A stretch of DNA of 64,000 nucleotides from Burkholderiaceae bacterium (GCA_022843955.1 JALHMQ010000003.1:186001-250000); one strand, 5' to 3'. Counted from the first letter of the stretch, positions 36,772-47,427 are shown. The notes: a model not told the origin generated them from the letters alone. Numbers and translations: made by a program.

Positions 36772-38607
36772 ATGAACGAAAAAACTGCAGCGGCCCGCAT
36801 CACACCCTCCCGGCGCACCCAGCTCGACCTCGCCGTCATCGGCAACTCGCGCATCGGTGCCCTGATCGACACCGACGCCAGCGTGGTCTGGATGTGCGTG
36901 CCACGCTTCGACGGCGACCCCGTGTTCTGCGCGCTGGCCGACGACAACGCTGCCAACGGTCGCTTCGACGTTGCGCTCGTGGACGGTGCGGTCGCCGAGC
37001 AGGCTTATGTGCGCAACACCGCGGTGCTGCGCAGCGTGCTGCGCGATGCCGCCGGCGGCGCGGTCGAGGTGATCGATTTTGCGCCGCGCTTCATGCTGCG
37101 CGGTCGCACTTTCGCGCCGGTGACGCTGGTGCGCATCGTGCGCCCACTGTCCGGCCGCCCGCGCATCAAGGTGCGTTTCGCGCCGCGCAGCGACCACGGC
37201 GCACACACGCCGACGATGGCCTGGGGCACCCACCATATCCGCGTGCAGGTGCCAGGCTGTCCGCTGCGCCTGACCACCGATGCGCCGCTCACCCACATCA
37301 TCGAGGAGCGGCCGCTGCTGGTCGACCATGCGCTCACCTTCGTCCTCGGCCCGGACGAGACGCTCGCCGAAAGCCCGCTCGAGACCGGTCGCTGGATGCT
37401 CGAGCAGACCATGACCTACTGGTACCGCTGGGTGCGCAACCTCGCCATTCCGTTCGAGTGGCAGGACGCGGTGATCCGCGCCGCCATCACGCTCAAGCTC
37501 AATACCTTCGACGACACCGGCGCCATCATCGCCGCGCTCACCACCTCGGTCCCAGAGGCCGCCGACAGCGGCCGCAACTGGGATTACCGCTACTGCTGGC
37601 TGCGCGACGCCTACTTCGTCATCAACGCGCTCAACCGGCTCGGCTCCACCGGATCGATGGAGCGCTACCTGCGCTACCTCGAAGGCCTGGTGGCCGACAG
37701 CGGCGATGCGCCGCTGCAGCCGGTGTACTCGCTGTCCGGCGCCACCGAGCTGGCCGAGCACACGATGACCGGGCTCAAGGGCTTTCGCGGCATGGGACCG
37801 GTGCGTACCGGCAACCTTGCCTACGCGCAGCAGCAGCACGACGTCTACGGCGCCGCGATCCTCGGCGTGGCGCATGCGTTCTTCGACACGCGCCTGGTGC
37901 AGCCCGGCGACGAGGCGCTGCTGCGCGATCTGGAGCGGCTCGGTGACCGCGCCTTCACGCTGCACGACAAGGCCGACGCCGGCATCTGGGAGTTTCGCGG
38001 TCGTGCCTCGGTGCACACCTTCTCCTCCCTGATGTGCTGGGCCGCCTGCGACCGGCTCGCCCGCATTTCGCGGCACCTGAACGACGCCCCGCGCGCCACC
38101 CACTGGGAGGGGCGCGCCGCGGTGATCCGCCGCGCGATCGAGGCGCGCGCATGGAATGCGCAGCTGGGTTGCTTCGTCGCCGAGATGAACGCCGACGGTC
38201 CGCGCAGCGACATGCTCGACGCCAGCCTGCTGCTGATGGGTGAGCTGGACTTTCTGCACCGCGACGACCCGCGGCTGGCGGCGACCGTGCACGCGATCGA
38301 GAAGCAATTGCGCCGCGGTGATTACCTGCTGCGCTACGACCGCGCCGACGACTTCGGGCTGCCCGAGACGGCCTTCCTCGTCTGCACCTTCTGGTGGGTA
38401 CAGGCGCTGGCGCTGATCGGCGAGCGCGACAAGGCGCGCGCCGAATTCGAGCGCCTGCTTGCCTGCCGCAATCGCTTCGGCCTGCTGTCGGAGGACATCG
38501 ATGCCGCCACCGGCGAGCTGTGGGGCAACTACCCGCAGACCTACAGCCTGGTCGGCATCATCGTCTGCGCGATGCGGTTGTCAAAGCGGTGGGACGACGC
38601 CTTCTGA
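36772..38607 (+). CDS. Glycoside hydrolase family 15 protein (glucoamylase/trehalase-like)
   Basis: A 611-aa cytoplasmic GH15-type enzyme. The N-terminal beta-sandwich domain opens LDLAVIGNSRIGALIDTDASVVWMCVPRFDG, typical of bacterial GH15 proteins. The alpha/alpha-toroid domain has RNWDYRYCWLRDAYFVINAL, then SLMCWAACDRLARISRHL and LPETAFLVCTFWWVQALALIGE, and ends NYPQTYSLVGIIVCAMRL. Candidate substrates are alpha-glucans or trehalose. Upstream in-frame ATGs at 36712 and 36754 exist, but MNEKTAAARITPS at 36772 fits best. Proximity to otsB suggests trehalose metabolism (inference). Confidence 0.88.
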   Translation: MNEKTAAARITPSRRTQLDLAVIGNSRIGALIDTDASVVWMCVPRFDGDPVFCALADDNAANGRFDVALVDGAVAEQAYVRNTAVLRSVLRDAAGGAVEVIDFAPRFMLRGRTFAPVTLVRIVRPLSGRPRIKVRFAPRSDHGAHTPTMAWGTHHIRVQVPGCPLRLTTDAPLTHIIEERPLLVDHALTFVLGPDETLAESPLETGRWMLEQTMTYWYRWVRNLAIPFEWQDAVIRAAITLKLNTFDDTGAIIAALTTSVPEAADSGRNWDYRYCWLRDAYFVINALNRLGSTGSMERYLRYLEGLVADSGDAPLQPVYSLSGATELAEHTMTGLKGFRGMGPVRTGNLAYAQQQHDVYGAAILGVAHAFFDTRLVQPGDEALLRDLERLGDRAFTLHDKADAGIWEFRGRASVHTFSSLMCWAACDRLARISRHLNDAPRATHWEGRAAVIRRAIEARAWNAQLGCFVAEMNADGPRSDMLDASLLLMGELDFLHRDDPRLAATVHAIEKQLRRGDYLLRYDRADDFGLPETAFLVCTFWWVQALALIGERDKARAEFERLLACRNRFGLLSEDIDAATGELWGNYPQTYSLVGIIVCAMRLSKRWDDAF

Positions 38608-38822
38608 TGCGCATGCGTTCGTGACCAGGCGCCACGATGCCATTGACTCGAGGCCGCTCGCGCAGCGGCCACGTGGCGTGCCGCCGCCTGCGCGCATGCC
38701 CGCTGCGCCACGGCCGCAAGTGGGAACGTCATCGACGGGTCGCGTGATGGCGGCGCCGAGCGGCCGCTCCGCCGCGGCGGTACGCGCCTCGACATTCTGA
38801 CCAAGGCCTCTGGAGCGAGCGG

Positions 38823-39602
38823 ATGGATGCGCTGTTCGAATCTGCCGGTGAAGCCGAGTTGCGGCGCCTGACGCGGGCGCCGACCCTGTTCGCCTTCGAC
38901 TTCGACGGCACGCTGGCGCCGATCGTCACGCGCCCCGAACAGGCCGGGCTGCTGCCGGCGATCGAGCAGTTGCTGCGCCAGCTCGCCCTGCGCGTGCCGG
39001 TGGCACTGGTGTCCGGCCGCAGCTGCGCCGATCTGGCCACCCGCGTGCCGACCGAAGTGCGCTGGCTGATCGGCAATCACGGCAATGAAGGTGAGGGCGC
39101 TGCCGAAGTCTTGGGCAGTCGGGTGGTGGTGGCTGGCTGGCGCGCGCAGCTCGCCGCCCATGCCGGCTTTGTGCAGGCGCTGGCTGAAGGTGCTGAGCTG
39201 GAGGACAAGGAACTGTCGCTGTCGCTGCACTGCCGCCGCATGCGCCAGCCCGATGCCGGCGCGCTGCGTCTGCACGCGGTTGCACGGAGCCTGCAGCCGC
39301 CGCCGATGCTGATCGGCGGCAAGCGCGTCCTGAACCTGATGCCGCCCGGCTCGCGCACCAAGTTCGACGCGGTCGCGGCGCTGGTGCAGGCGCACGGCTT
39401 CGCTTCGGTCCTGTATGTCGGCGACGACGAGACCGACGAGCACGTCTTCGATCGCGCGCCTCCCCACTGGGTCACGGTCCGGGTCGAACTCGACCGCCGC
39501 AGCCGTGCCCGTTACTTCGTCCACCAACAATCGAGCGTAGCGATGATCCTTGACTTTCTTCTGCGTGAACTTGCCAAGCCCGCCGCGGCCGGAGGCGCCT
39601 GA
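38823..39602 (+). CDS. otsB: Trehalose-6-phosphate phosphatase
   Basis: A HAD-superfamily phosphatase that releases trehalose from trehalose 6-phosphate. The 259-aa protein has motif I FDFDGTLAPI with nucleophile D26 and acid/base D28, motif II LVSGRS, a cap region containing WLIGNHGNEGEG, and motif IV GDDETDEHVF. ATG 38823 follows a CTGGAGCGAG region serving as ribosome binding site. It overlaps the MscS gene by one base (TGATG). The expected partner otsA (trehalose-6-phosphate synthase) is not adjacent and not in this window. Trehalose and MscS together point to osmotic adaptation. Confidence 0.92.
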   Translation: MDALFESAGEAELRRLTRAPTLFAFDFDGTLAPIVTRPEQAGLLPAIEQLLRQLALRVPVALVSGRSCADLATRVPTEVRWLIGNHGNEGEGAAEVLGSRVVVAGWRAQLAAHAGFVQALAEGAELEDKELSLSLHCRRMRQPDAGALRLHAVARSLQPPPMLIGGKRVLNLMPPGSRTKFDAVAALVQAHGFASVLYVGDDETDEHVFDRAPPHWVTVRVELDRRSRARYFVHQQSSVAMILDFLLRELAKPAAAGGA

Positions 39603-40489
39603 TGTCGCTCGAGTGGCTCGAACACCTGCGCAACTGGGGCCCCGAGCTGCGTACCGCGCTGCGCATCACGATGATCCTGGCGCTCGCCTGGCTGGTGCAT
39701 GCGATCGCCAGTCGCCTGGTGCGGCGGGTGCGCATCGTGGCGTCGGCGCACGCCAGCGGGCCGGAGAACATGAAGTGGATCGAGACGGTGGGGCGCGCTG
39801 CGCGCTATGCGCTGTCGGTGGTCACGCTGCTGGTGGCCGGCATGCTGGTGCTCAACGAAGTCGGCGTGTCGATCGCGCCGATCCTCGGGGCCGCCGGCGT
39901 GGTCGGTCTGGCGATCGGCTTCGGCGCGCAGAGCCTGATCAAGGACTACTTCACCGGCTTCTTCCTGCTGGTGGAAAACCAGATCCGTGTCGGCGACGTG
40001 GTGGAGATCGCCGGCAAGTCCGGCCTGGTGGAAGAAGTGTCGCTGCGCAAGGTGCGGCTGCGCGACTACGACGGCAGCGTGCACTACGTGTCCAACGGGC
40101 TCATCACCACGGTGACCAACCGGTCCACCGAGTTCGCCTTCGCGCTGATCGACATCGGCATTGCCTACAAGTCGAACATCGACCAGGCGATCGAAGTGCT
40201 GCGGCAGGTGGCGCTCGACCTGCGTCAGGACCCGCTGCTCGGGCCGAAGATCATCGACGACATCGAAGTCGCCGGCGTGGAAAGCCTCGGTGACTCGGCC
40301 GTCGTGCTGCGTAGCCGGATGCGCGTGGTGCCGCTGGCGCAGTGGGAGGTGCGGCGCGCTTTCCTCAAGCGCATCAAGGAGGCATTCGATGCCAGCGATA
40401 TCGAGATCCCGTTTCCGCACCGCACGGTGTACCTGGGCAATCCGCCGCCCTGGCCGGCGGTAACGGAGCCGGCGGCCAAGCTGCGCTGA
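39602..40489 (+). CDS. MscS family mechanosensitive ion channel
   Basis: A 295-aa small-conductance mechanosensitive channel that releases solutes on hypo-osmotic shock. Hydrophobic segments near residues 15-40 and 63-85 are followed by the pore helix LGAAGVVGLAIGFGAQSLIKDYFTGFFLLVE. The beta domain comes next (VGDVVEIAGKSGLVEEVSLRKVRLRDYDGSVHYVSNG), then a C-terminal alpha/beta domain. Start ATG overlaps the otsB stop, so the two are coupled. Pairing with otsB and the GH15 enzyme makes a plausible osmoregulation operon. Confidence 0.93.
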   Translation: MSLEWLEHLRNWGPELRTALRITMILALAWLVHAIASRLVRRVRIVASAHASGPENMKWIETVGRAARYALSVVTLLVAGMLVLNEVGVSIAPILGAAGVVGLAIGFGAQSLIKDYFTGFFLLVENQIRVGDVVEIAGKSGLVEEVSLRKVRLRDYDGSVHYVSNGLITTVTNRSTEFAFALIDIGIAYKSNIDQAIEVLRQVALDLRQDPLLGPKIIDDIEVAGVESLGDSAVVLRSRMRVVPLAQWEVRRAFLKRIKEAFDASDIEIPFPHRTVYLGNPPPWPAVTEPAAKLR

Positions 40490-40622
40490 TCCGCCGGACC
40501 GCTGAGCTGGCTCCCGACGTTGCGAGCAGCGGCCGACGCGTTGACGCGTTGACGCGCCGCGCGTCGCCGACTACCTTGCCGGCGGCGCGTGCCATGCAGC
40601 GCGCGCGATGGAGCCTGCCCCC

Positions 40623-43124
40623 ATGCCGAAAAAGCAGCGACGACCCGCGCCCGTTGTTGGCGCCGCCGGTCAGAAGTCGCAGAACAAGACCAAGATACCG
40701 GCCCGTTCCCCAGCCAAGCCGCCGGCCGCCGCCGCCGTGCGCCGCATGCCGGTGACGCAGCGGCGCGGCCCGCGCAGTCCCGAAGAAGAGATCCGCAACG
40801 CCACGCTCGCGCAGCGGCCGCTCGTCACGCTGCGTGACGCCGACGGTGAGATCGCGCGCGTGCCGGTGTCTGCGCCGTACGACGCGGTGGTCGGCCGCTG
40901 GACCTTCGTGCTGCAGAGCCGGCGCGGTTGGGCCAATCGCGAGGCCACCCGGCTGGCTCAGTCCCAAAACGCCCTGGAGGAACTGCTGCGCCTGGGCCTG
41001 ACCGAGGCGCAGTTGCAGCGCGCTGGCAACGCCGGCCGCTTGGAGGTCGGCATCGAGGACAGCGATCCGACGCCCAGCGAGGGCGATCGTTATCGCCTGC
41101 TGTACGCGCGACGGGTGCCGTGGGAGTACCTGATCAGCGCCGCCACCGGCGTGCTCGGCCGCGAGCAGCCACTGGCGATCACGCGGCAGATGGGGGCGAC
41201 AGCCACCGCCGCCGCGCCGGCCGCGCGCGGCCCGCACACGCTGCTGTTTCTGCAGAGCGCGCCCGGACTGCTCGCCAAGGAATTCGATTTTTCGTCCGAG
41301 CGGCTCGTCGTCACCAGCGCCCTCGGCCTGCCCGAGGCGCAGGTCGTGGCTGCCATCAACACCGATCTCGCCGCACTCGGCAGCGTGGTGGCCACGCGCC
41401 ATCCGGACGTGGTGCACGTGGCCGGGGTGGACGTGCACCAGGCGCGCGCGCTGCTCGGCCCCAAGGCCGATCTGGACGACGCGCGCGACGGCATCGTCTG
41501 CCGCGGCGAGCGCGGCGCCCTGGCGAGCGTGGCGGCACCGGCATTTGCCAGCGCCATCGTCGATCCGGCCCGGCCGCCGCTGCTCATCGGCTTCAACCTG
41601 CATCACTCGTCGGCCGAACTGGCGGCCGAGGCGGTGGCGCGCGGCGCCGGTGCGGCGATCGGCTTCCAGGACGAGATCGACGACCAGACCGCCGAGTACT
41701 TCTTCGCCGCGCTGTATCGGGAGTGGCGGCGCGCCGACTGGAACGTGTTCGAGGCATTTGCCGCCGCCTGGCGCTCCCTGCGCGGCAGCATCACCCACCT
41801 GCACGGCACCGGCATCGTGCTGTGGTCGGCGCGCTCGGCCTTCGATGTGAAGGCATCCGCCGCCGTCGCCGCCGAGACCGGCACGCCGCGCCGCGGCCGC
41901 CCCGCGGCACCGGCAACGCCCTCGACGCCGGCGGCAACGCCACCGCGGCGCGCGCCGGCGCCGGCCGCCGTCGGCGCCGACGACGTGCTGGTCAGCGTGG
42001 AGATCCAGCGCGAGATGAACTACGCGCTGCTTCACAACGAGCTGCCCATATTCCGCAACCTCACGCTGCACAAGCTGGTCGAGGGGCCGCCGTTGCCGGT
42101 CGACGTCATCGTCGAGCTGAATGTCGGCAGCGACAGCTATCCGTTCCGCCAGACGCTCAAGCTCGGCGACGAGCCGGTCGCACTTGCCGACAAGGTCAAG
42201 GTGCCGCTCACCTCGGCGTTGGCGCGCGCCTTGCGCGAGCGGGTGCAGAGCACGCTGTACGTGTGCGTGAAGGCGCGCGACACCGTGGTGCATCAGCAGA
42301 CGGTGCGGGTGACGCTGCTGCCGGTCGATGAATGGCTCGATGATGGCAAGCAGTCGGTGTGGCTGCCCTCGTTCGTGCTGCCGCGCGATCCCGCAGTGGC
42401 GCGCGTGATCGACACCGCGCAGCGCTACCTGATGGCGCTGCAGGACGACCCGGCCGCCGGCTTCGACGGCTACCAGCAGGTCGACCCCAACGACCCGTCG
42501 ACCACCGCCAGCGTCGACACGCAGGTGCGTGCGCTGTGGTGCGCGCTGACCTACGACCTCGGCCTGTCGTACGTCAACCCGCCGCCGTCGTACTCCAGCC
42601 GCACGCAGCGCCTGCGCACGCCGTCGGATGTCATCCAGGGCCGGCGCGGCACCTGCATCGACCTGGCGCTGCTGCTGGCCGCGTGCCTCGAGTACGTCGA
42701 CATCCACCCGGCGATCATCCTGCTCACCGGGCATGCGTTTCCCGCCTACTGGCGCAGCACCGAGGCACACGAGAACTTCGTGCTCGCCAATGCCGCGCCG
42801 CCGACCACCGGCACCGCCGCGACCTCCGGCACCACGCCCGGCGGCAGCCGCGAGGGCACGGTCGGCCGCTACGGCTGGCAGTTCAAGCGCCAGCACTTTG
42901 CGCAGATCATGCAGAGCATCCAGCGCGGCGACCTGGTGCCGCTGGAGACGGTGGGCATCACCAGCCGCAGCAGTTTCGACATGGCGATGCAGGACGGCCT
43001 GGAGAACCTGCGCAGCAAGACCGAGTTCGATTCGCTGCTCGACCTCTTGCAGGCGCGTCGCAACGAGCCGCCGGTGACGCCGCTGCCGATCATCCAGTCC
43101 GAGCACGCGGGAGAGCGGTCATGA
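40623..43124 (+). CDS. Degenerate CHAT-like plus DUF4011-type transglutaminase-like protein
   Basis: An 833-aa multidomain protein. After a basic Pro/Ala-rich N-terminus (1-60), residues about 60-410 resemble a CHAT peptidase, ending ARGAGAAIGFQDEIDDQ and FFAALYREWRRADWNVFEAF. The catalytic HG is replaced (HVAGVD, H265-D270) and the Cys position reads FNLHHS (324-329), so this half looks inactive. A Pro/Ala linker precedes a beta-sandwich (453-580) and a transglutaminase-like domain: YVNPPPSYSSRTQRLRTP, then C678 in RRGTCIDLA and H704 in LTGHAFPAYW. The latter blocks match the N-terminal region of DUF4011 helicases known from anti-phage Hhe-type proteins. ATG 40623 is preferred because GGAG lies 9 bases upstream. 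It overlaps the hydrolase gene in ATGA. Confidence 0.75.
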   Translation: MPKKQRRPAPVVGAAGQKSQNKTKIPARSPAKPPAAAAVRRMPVTQRRGPRSPEEEIRNATLAQRPLVTLRDADGEIARVPVSAPYDAVVGRWTFVLQSRRGWANREATRLAQSQNALEELLRLGLTEAQLQRAGNAGRLEVGIEDSDPTPSEGDRYRLLYARRVPWEYLISAATGVLGREQPLAITRQMGATATAAAPAARGPHTLLFLQSAPGLLAKEFDFSSERLVVTSALGLPEAQVVAAINTDLAALGSVVATRHPDVVHVAGVDVHQARALLGPKADLDDARDGIVCRGERGALASVAAPAFASAIVDPARPPLLIGFNLHHSSAELAAEAVARGAGAAIGFQDEIDDQTAEYFFAALYREWRRADWNVFEAFAAAWRSLRGSITHLHGTGIVLWSARSAFDVKASAAVAAETGTPRRGRPAAPATPSTPAATPPRRAPAPAAVGADDVLVSVEIQREMNYALLHNELPIFRNLTLHKLVEGPPLPVDVIVELNVGSDSYPFRQTLKLGDEPVALADKVKVPLTSALARALRERVQSTLYVCVKARDTVVHQQTVRVTLLPVDEWLDDGKQSVWLPSFVLPRDPAVARVIDTAQRYLMALQDDPAAGFDGYQQVDPNDPSTTASVDTQVRALWCALTYDLGLSYVNPPPSYSSRTQRLRTPSDVIQGRRGTCIDLALLLAACLEYVDIHPAIILLTGHAFPAYWRSTEAHENFVLANAAPPTTGTAATSGTTPGGSREGTVGRYGWQFKRQHFAQIMQSIQRGDLVPLETVGITSRSSFDMAMQDGLENLRSKTEFDSLLDLLQARRNEPPVTPLPIIQSEHAGERS

Positions 43125-44446
43125 GCGCCCGCCCAACCACCGCACCGGCCACCGCCCGCTACAAGCAGCTGGTCAGCGCACTCGACAGCGCGGCCAGCGA
43201 CCTGCAGATGTTCGACCTGGACCACTCGTTCGAGGGCGAGCAACCGATCCGTGACCTGCGTCGACGCGGCCGCCGCGCCGCGCCGGATCACGTGGCCACC
43301 CTCACGCTGGTCGAAGACGACGGCGTGCTTTACTGGCGCGACCGCTCCACGCTGCCGGCGCTGTCGCGCCGCCGCGCGCGCCGCGGCGGTCAGCTGATCA
43401 GCGGCGAGATCGTCACGCAGCGTCGGTTCGAGCTGCTCGAACCCGACCAGGTGAACGCCGCGATCCAGGCGCTCGACGATCGCTTCTCGGCGCCGCGCGG
43501 CCTGCGCAAGCTGGTCAACGGCCAGCTCGTGGCCGCACCGCCCGGCCCGTACACGGGTCGCACGCTGCTCTTGGTGCACGGCACCTTCTCCAACAACGAT
43601 CACTTCATCGAAGAGTTCAAGGCCGCCAAGAGCGGCGCGCAGTTCCTCGCGCGCGTGCAGAAGCACTACACGCAGGTGCTGGCGTTCGATCACCCCACGC
43701 TGGCGGTCGGGCCGCTGCTCAACGCGATCGAGCTGGCGCGGCTGCTGGCCGGCAGCACGCACGACGTCGACGTGGTGGCGCACAGTCGCGGCGGTCTCGT
43801 CACGCGCTGGTGGCTGGAGGCGCTGGGTGGCGGCGTGGGCCAGCACGCGCGCGCGGTGCTGGTCGGTTCACCCATCGCCGGCACCAGTCTCGCGGCCGGG
43901 CCGCGCATCCGCGGCGGGCTGGATCTGCTCACCAACTACGGCACCGTGCTGGAAAAGACGCTCGGGCTGGCCGGCATGGCGGTGCCGCTGCTGACCGCGC
44001 CCGCGGCGATCTTGCGCGTGCTGCTGTCGGTGACCGGCATGGTGGCCAAGCTGCCGATCGCTGATGCCGCCGTGGCGATGGTGCCGGGGCTGTTCGGCCA
44101 GGCGGGCATCCGCAACAACAGCGAGATCCGCCGGCTGCGCGCCGGCCCGGCGGTGCGTGCGGTCGACTACTACGCAGTGCGCGCCAACTTCGAACCGGAC
44201 AGCGAAGGGTGGAAGTTCTGGCGCTACTTCCGCAAGACCACGTTCGCCGACCCGCTCGCCGACATCGTGTTCGACGGCCACAACGACCTCGTGGTCGACA
44301 CCGACTCGATGACCGACTTCGGCACCCCCGGCGCCAAGCTCGTGGCCACCTGGGACTTCGGCACCGGCGGCAACGTGCATCACGTCAACTACTTCCGCCA
44401 GGACGAGACACTCGCCTTCATTGCCGACTCGCTGAAGATTCCCTGA
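43121..44446 (+). CDS. Alpha/beta-hydrolase (PGAP1/lipase-like), partner of the CHAT-TGase protein
   Basis: A 441-aa predicted esterase or lipase. After about 145 variable residues the hydrolase core begins with the oxyanion block LLVHGTFSNNDHF (H153-G154), followed by the nucleophile elbow VVAHSRGG with Ser222. The C-terminal part offers acid candidates in VVDTDSM and the catalytic His in NVHHVNYF (420-421). Hydrophobic stretches near 280-330 (GMAVPLLTAPAAILRVLLSVTGMVAKLP) could contact membranes. There is no signal peptide. The ATGA overlap with the upstream gene implies coordinated production of the two proteins. Family resemblance is to PGAP1-like hydrolases. Acting as effector of the pair is inference. 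Confidence 0.78.
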   Translation: MSARPTTAPATARYKQLVSALDSAASDLQMFDLDHSFEGEQPIRDLRRRGRRAAPDHVATLTLVEDDGVLYWRDRSTLPALSRRRARRGGQLISGEIVTQRRFELLEPDQVNAAIQALDDRFSAPRGLRKLVNGQLVAAPPGPYTGRTLLLVHGTFSNNDHFIEEFKAAKSGAQFLARVQKHYTQVLAFDHPTLAVGPLLNAIELARLLAGSTHDVDVVAHSRGGLVTRWWLEALGGGVGQHARAVLVGSPIAGTSLAAGPRIRGGLDLLTNYGTVLEKTLGLAGMAVPLLTAPAAILRVLLSVTGMVAKLPIADAAVAMVPGLFGQAGIRNNSEIRRLRAGPAVRAVDYYAVRANFEPDSEGWKFWRYFRKTTFADPLADIVFDGHNDLVVDTDSMTDFGTPGAKLVATWDFGTGGNVHHVNYFRQDETLAFIADSLKIP

Positions 44447-44472
44447 CCTGTCCTCGAACGGGGACGGTTGCA

Positions 44473-44511
44473 GGACCGAAGCGGGCGCCTTGGGCCGGCC
44501 CGCTGCGGTCC
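44473..44511 (+). terminator. Stem-loop after the CHAT/hydrolase pair
   Basis: An inverted repeat of 14 bp with one mismatch (GGACCGAAGCGGGC at 44473-44486, GCCCGCTGCGGTCC at 44498-44511) encloses an 11-nt loop between the hydrolase stop and ettA. No T-tract follows, so termination would be weak or factor-assisted. It may separate the pair from ettA. Confidence 0.5.
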
Positions 44512-44571
44512 GGCGCGTTGGGCCTGTAAGCTTCGCGCCTCCTTTTCACGACCGACGCGGAAACTCAAGCG

Positions 44572-46230
<1,659 letters not shown>

Positions 46231-46258
46231 GCGAAGGCCGACCGTTGGCGGCCTTCGC
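46231..46258 (+). terminator. Stem-loop immediately after ettA
   Basis: A 10-bp perfect stem (GCGAAGGCCG at 46231-46240, CGGCCTTCGC at 46249-46258) with an 8-nt loop starts at the base after the ettA stop. It lacks a T-tract but is very stable and is the likely end of the ettA transcript. Confidence 0.6.
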
Positions 46259-46325
46259 GTGCGCGCGTTGAACCGGGCTGCGCCGGTTAACTTGCGCGGG
46301 GGTGGTGAGTGCGACTGTTGGCCGC

Positions 46326-46724
46326 TCACTCGCACTTGCCCGGCGGCGCCGCGGTGATCTGCTGGTACACGGTGCCGTCGAGCGCTACCACCTTGACCCA
46401 CGGGCTGCCCTTGCCGATAACGCACACGTGCAGCTCTGCCGAGCACGCGCCCTGCGCGCTGCAGGTCACCTTGCAGCCCTTGGTGCTGATGCCGCACACG
46501 GTGCCATTGAGCGCGCACTGATTGCCGGTGTTGACCTGGAAGTTGGCGCCGGCGGCGGACTTCCACGTGGCCGTGTAGGTGTAGGTGAACTTCGGCCCGT
46601 CGCACGTGGCCCCACCCTGGGCGAGGCCGAGGTTGCCGGGGCGCAGCACCGCCCACGCGCTGCCCGCGCACAGCAGCCCGATCAGCGCGAGCAACAGCGC
46701 CTGCTTGAAGTTTCGGTGGGTCAT
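46326..46724 (-). CDS. Secreted cysteine-rich hypothetical protein
   Basis: A 132-aa exported protein with a clear signal peptide (FKQALLLALIGLLCAGSAWA, cleavage after AWA). The mature part of about 107 residues contains nine cysteines, in TCDG, NQCAL, TVCGIS, KGCKVTCSAQGAC, HVCV and the terminal GKCE, so it is probably stabilised by disulfide bonds outside the cytoplasm. I do not recognise a family. Its ATG overlaps the stop of the membrane-protein gene upstream (ATGA), and an Ivy-type lysozyme inhibitor lies first in the cluster. A role at the cell envelope is likely but unspecified. Confidence 0.7.
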   Translation of the reverse strand: MTHRNFKQALLLALIGLLCAGSAWAVLRPGNLGLAQGGATCDGPKFTYTYTATWKSAAGANFQVNTGNQCALNGTVCGISTKGCKVTCSAQGACSAELHVCVIGKGSPWVKVVALDGTVYQQITAAPPGKCE

Positions 46725-47356
46725 GTCGTCTCCGGTGCAGAAGTGGACGCCTTGCGGCGCAGGCGAAAACGCGAGAAGAAGCCGGTGGAACTGCCGAAGC
46801 GTGCGTCCAGCCGTCGCGACAGAAAGTGCGCCGCCACCATGATCGCGATCACCAGCAGCACGTGGGTGATCGACAGGCGTTCGAGGAGCGACGAGTTCTT
46901 GTCGAAGCTGCCGGCGCCGCGCAACGAGAAGACGATGGCGTGGCCGACGAAGCCCACCGCGATCACCCGCGCGACGTGCCGCACCTGGCGGTAGACGGCC
47001 CAGCGCTCCAGGCGCCGCTCCAGCGCCAGCGCGAGGATGAAGATGACGATGCACGGCATCATCAGGAACAGCAGCATCCCGAGGTGGTTGACGCCGGTCA
47101 TCAGGTCCGAGATCAGCGCACCGCCCACGATCGTGAGCACGCCGGGCAGCGGATACAGGCAGGTGCCGACTACCAGGGCGATCGGCAACGCGAACAGGAA
47201 CGGGATCAGCAGCAGGCCGCCGCCTCCGCCCGCGCTGTTGCTGCCCTGCGACTGCGCGCCGGCCTGGAACGCCGCCATGTCCTCGGCCGCCACGCCGATC
47301 GGCAAGCCGCCGCGCGCCCCGGCGTTGTAGGCGCTCATCTGGCTTTCGCTGCTCAT
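46721..47356 (-). CDS. Membrane protein of unknown function in the Ivy cluster
   Basis: A 211-aa integral membrane protein. Residues 1-45 are a Gly/Ser/Ala-rich soluble N-terminus (SNSAGGGGG). Four hydrophobic segments follow: LLLIPFLFALPIALVVGTCL, the LTIVGGALISDLMTGV / LLFLMMPCIVIFILALAL region, VARVIAVGFVGHAIVFSL and ITHVLLVIAIMVAAHFL. The C-terminus is basic (SRFRLRRKAS) and should be cytoplasmic. No transporter or enzyme motif is recognised. It is overlapped by the cysteine-rich secreted protein gene and lies 71 bp downstream of the Ivy gene, on the same strand. Confidence 0.7.
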   Translation of the reverse strand: MSSESQMSAYNAGARGGLPIGVAAEDMAAFQAGAQSQGSNSAGGGGGLLLIPFLFALPIALVVGTCLYPLPGVLTIVGGALISDLMTGVNHLGMLLFLMMPCIVIFILALALERRLERWAVYRQVRHVARVIAVGFVGHAIVFSLRGAGSFDKNSSLLERLSITHVLLVIAIMVAAHFLSRRLDARFGSSTGFFSRFRLRRKASTSAPETT

Positions 47357-47427
47357 CGAGAGTCTCCAGGTTCAATTGATCGTGTGTTGGCGGGCGTCGG
47401 CGGTCTCGCTGTCGCCCCTTGCTGCGC

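Noticed and set aside
36262-38307. A 681-codon frame antisense to the GH15 gene
   Set aside because: Shadow frame with no motifs, and the opposite strand has convincing GH15 sequence.
40623-41850. An active CHAT (caspase-like) protease
   Set aside because: The HG and Cys positions expected for the catalytic dyad are V-D and a His-His-Ser run, so protease activity is unlikely. The segment is described as degenerate CHAT-like only.
40374-43106. A 910-codon open frame antisense to the CHAT-TGase gene
   Set aside because: It is low-complexity His/Arg/Gln/Ala-rich sequence, a shadow of the coding strand, and has no ribosome binding site or recognisable domain.
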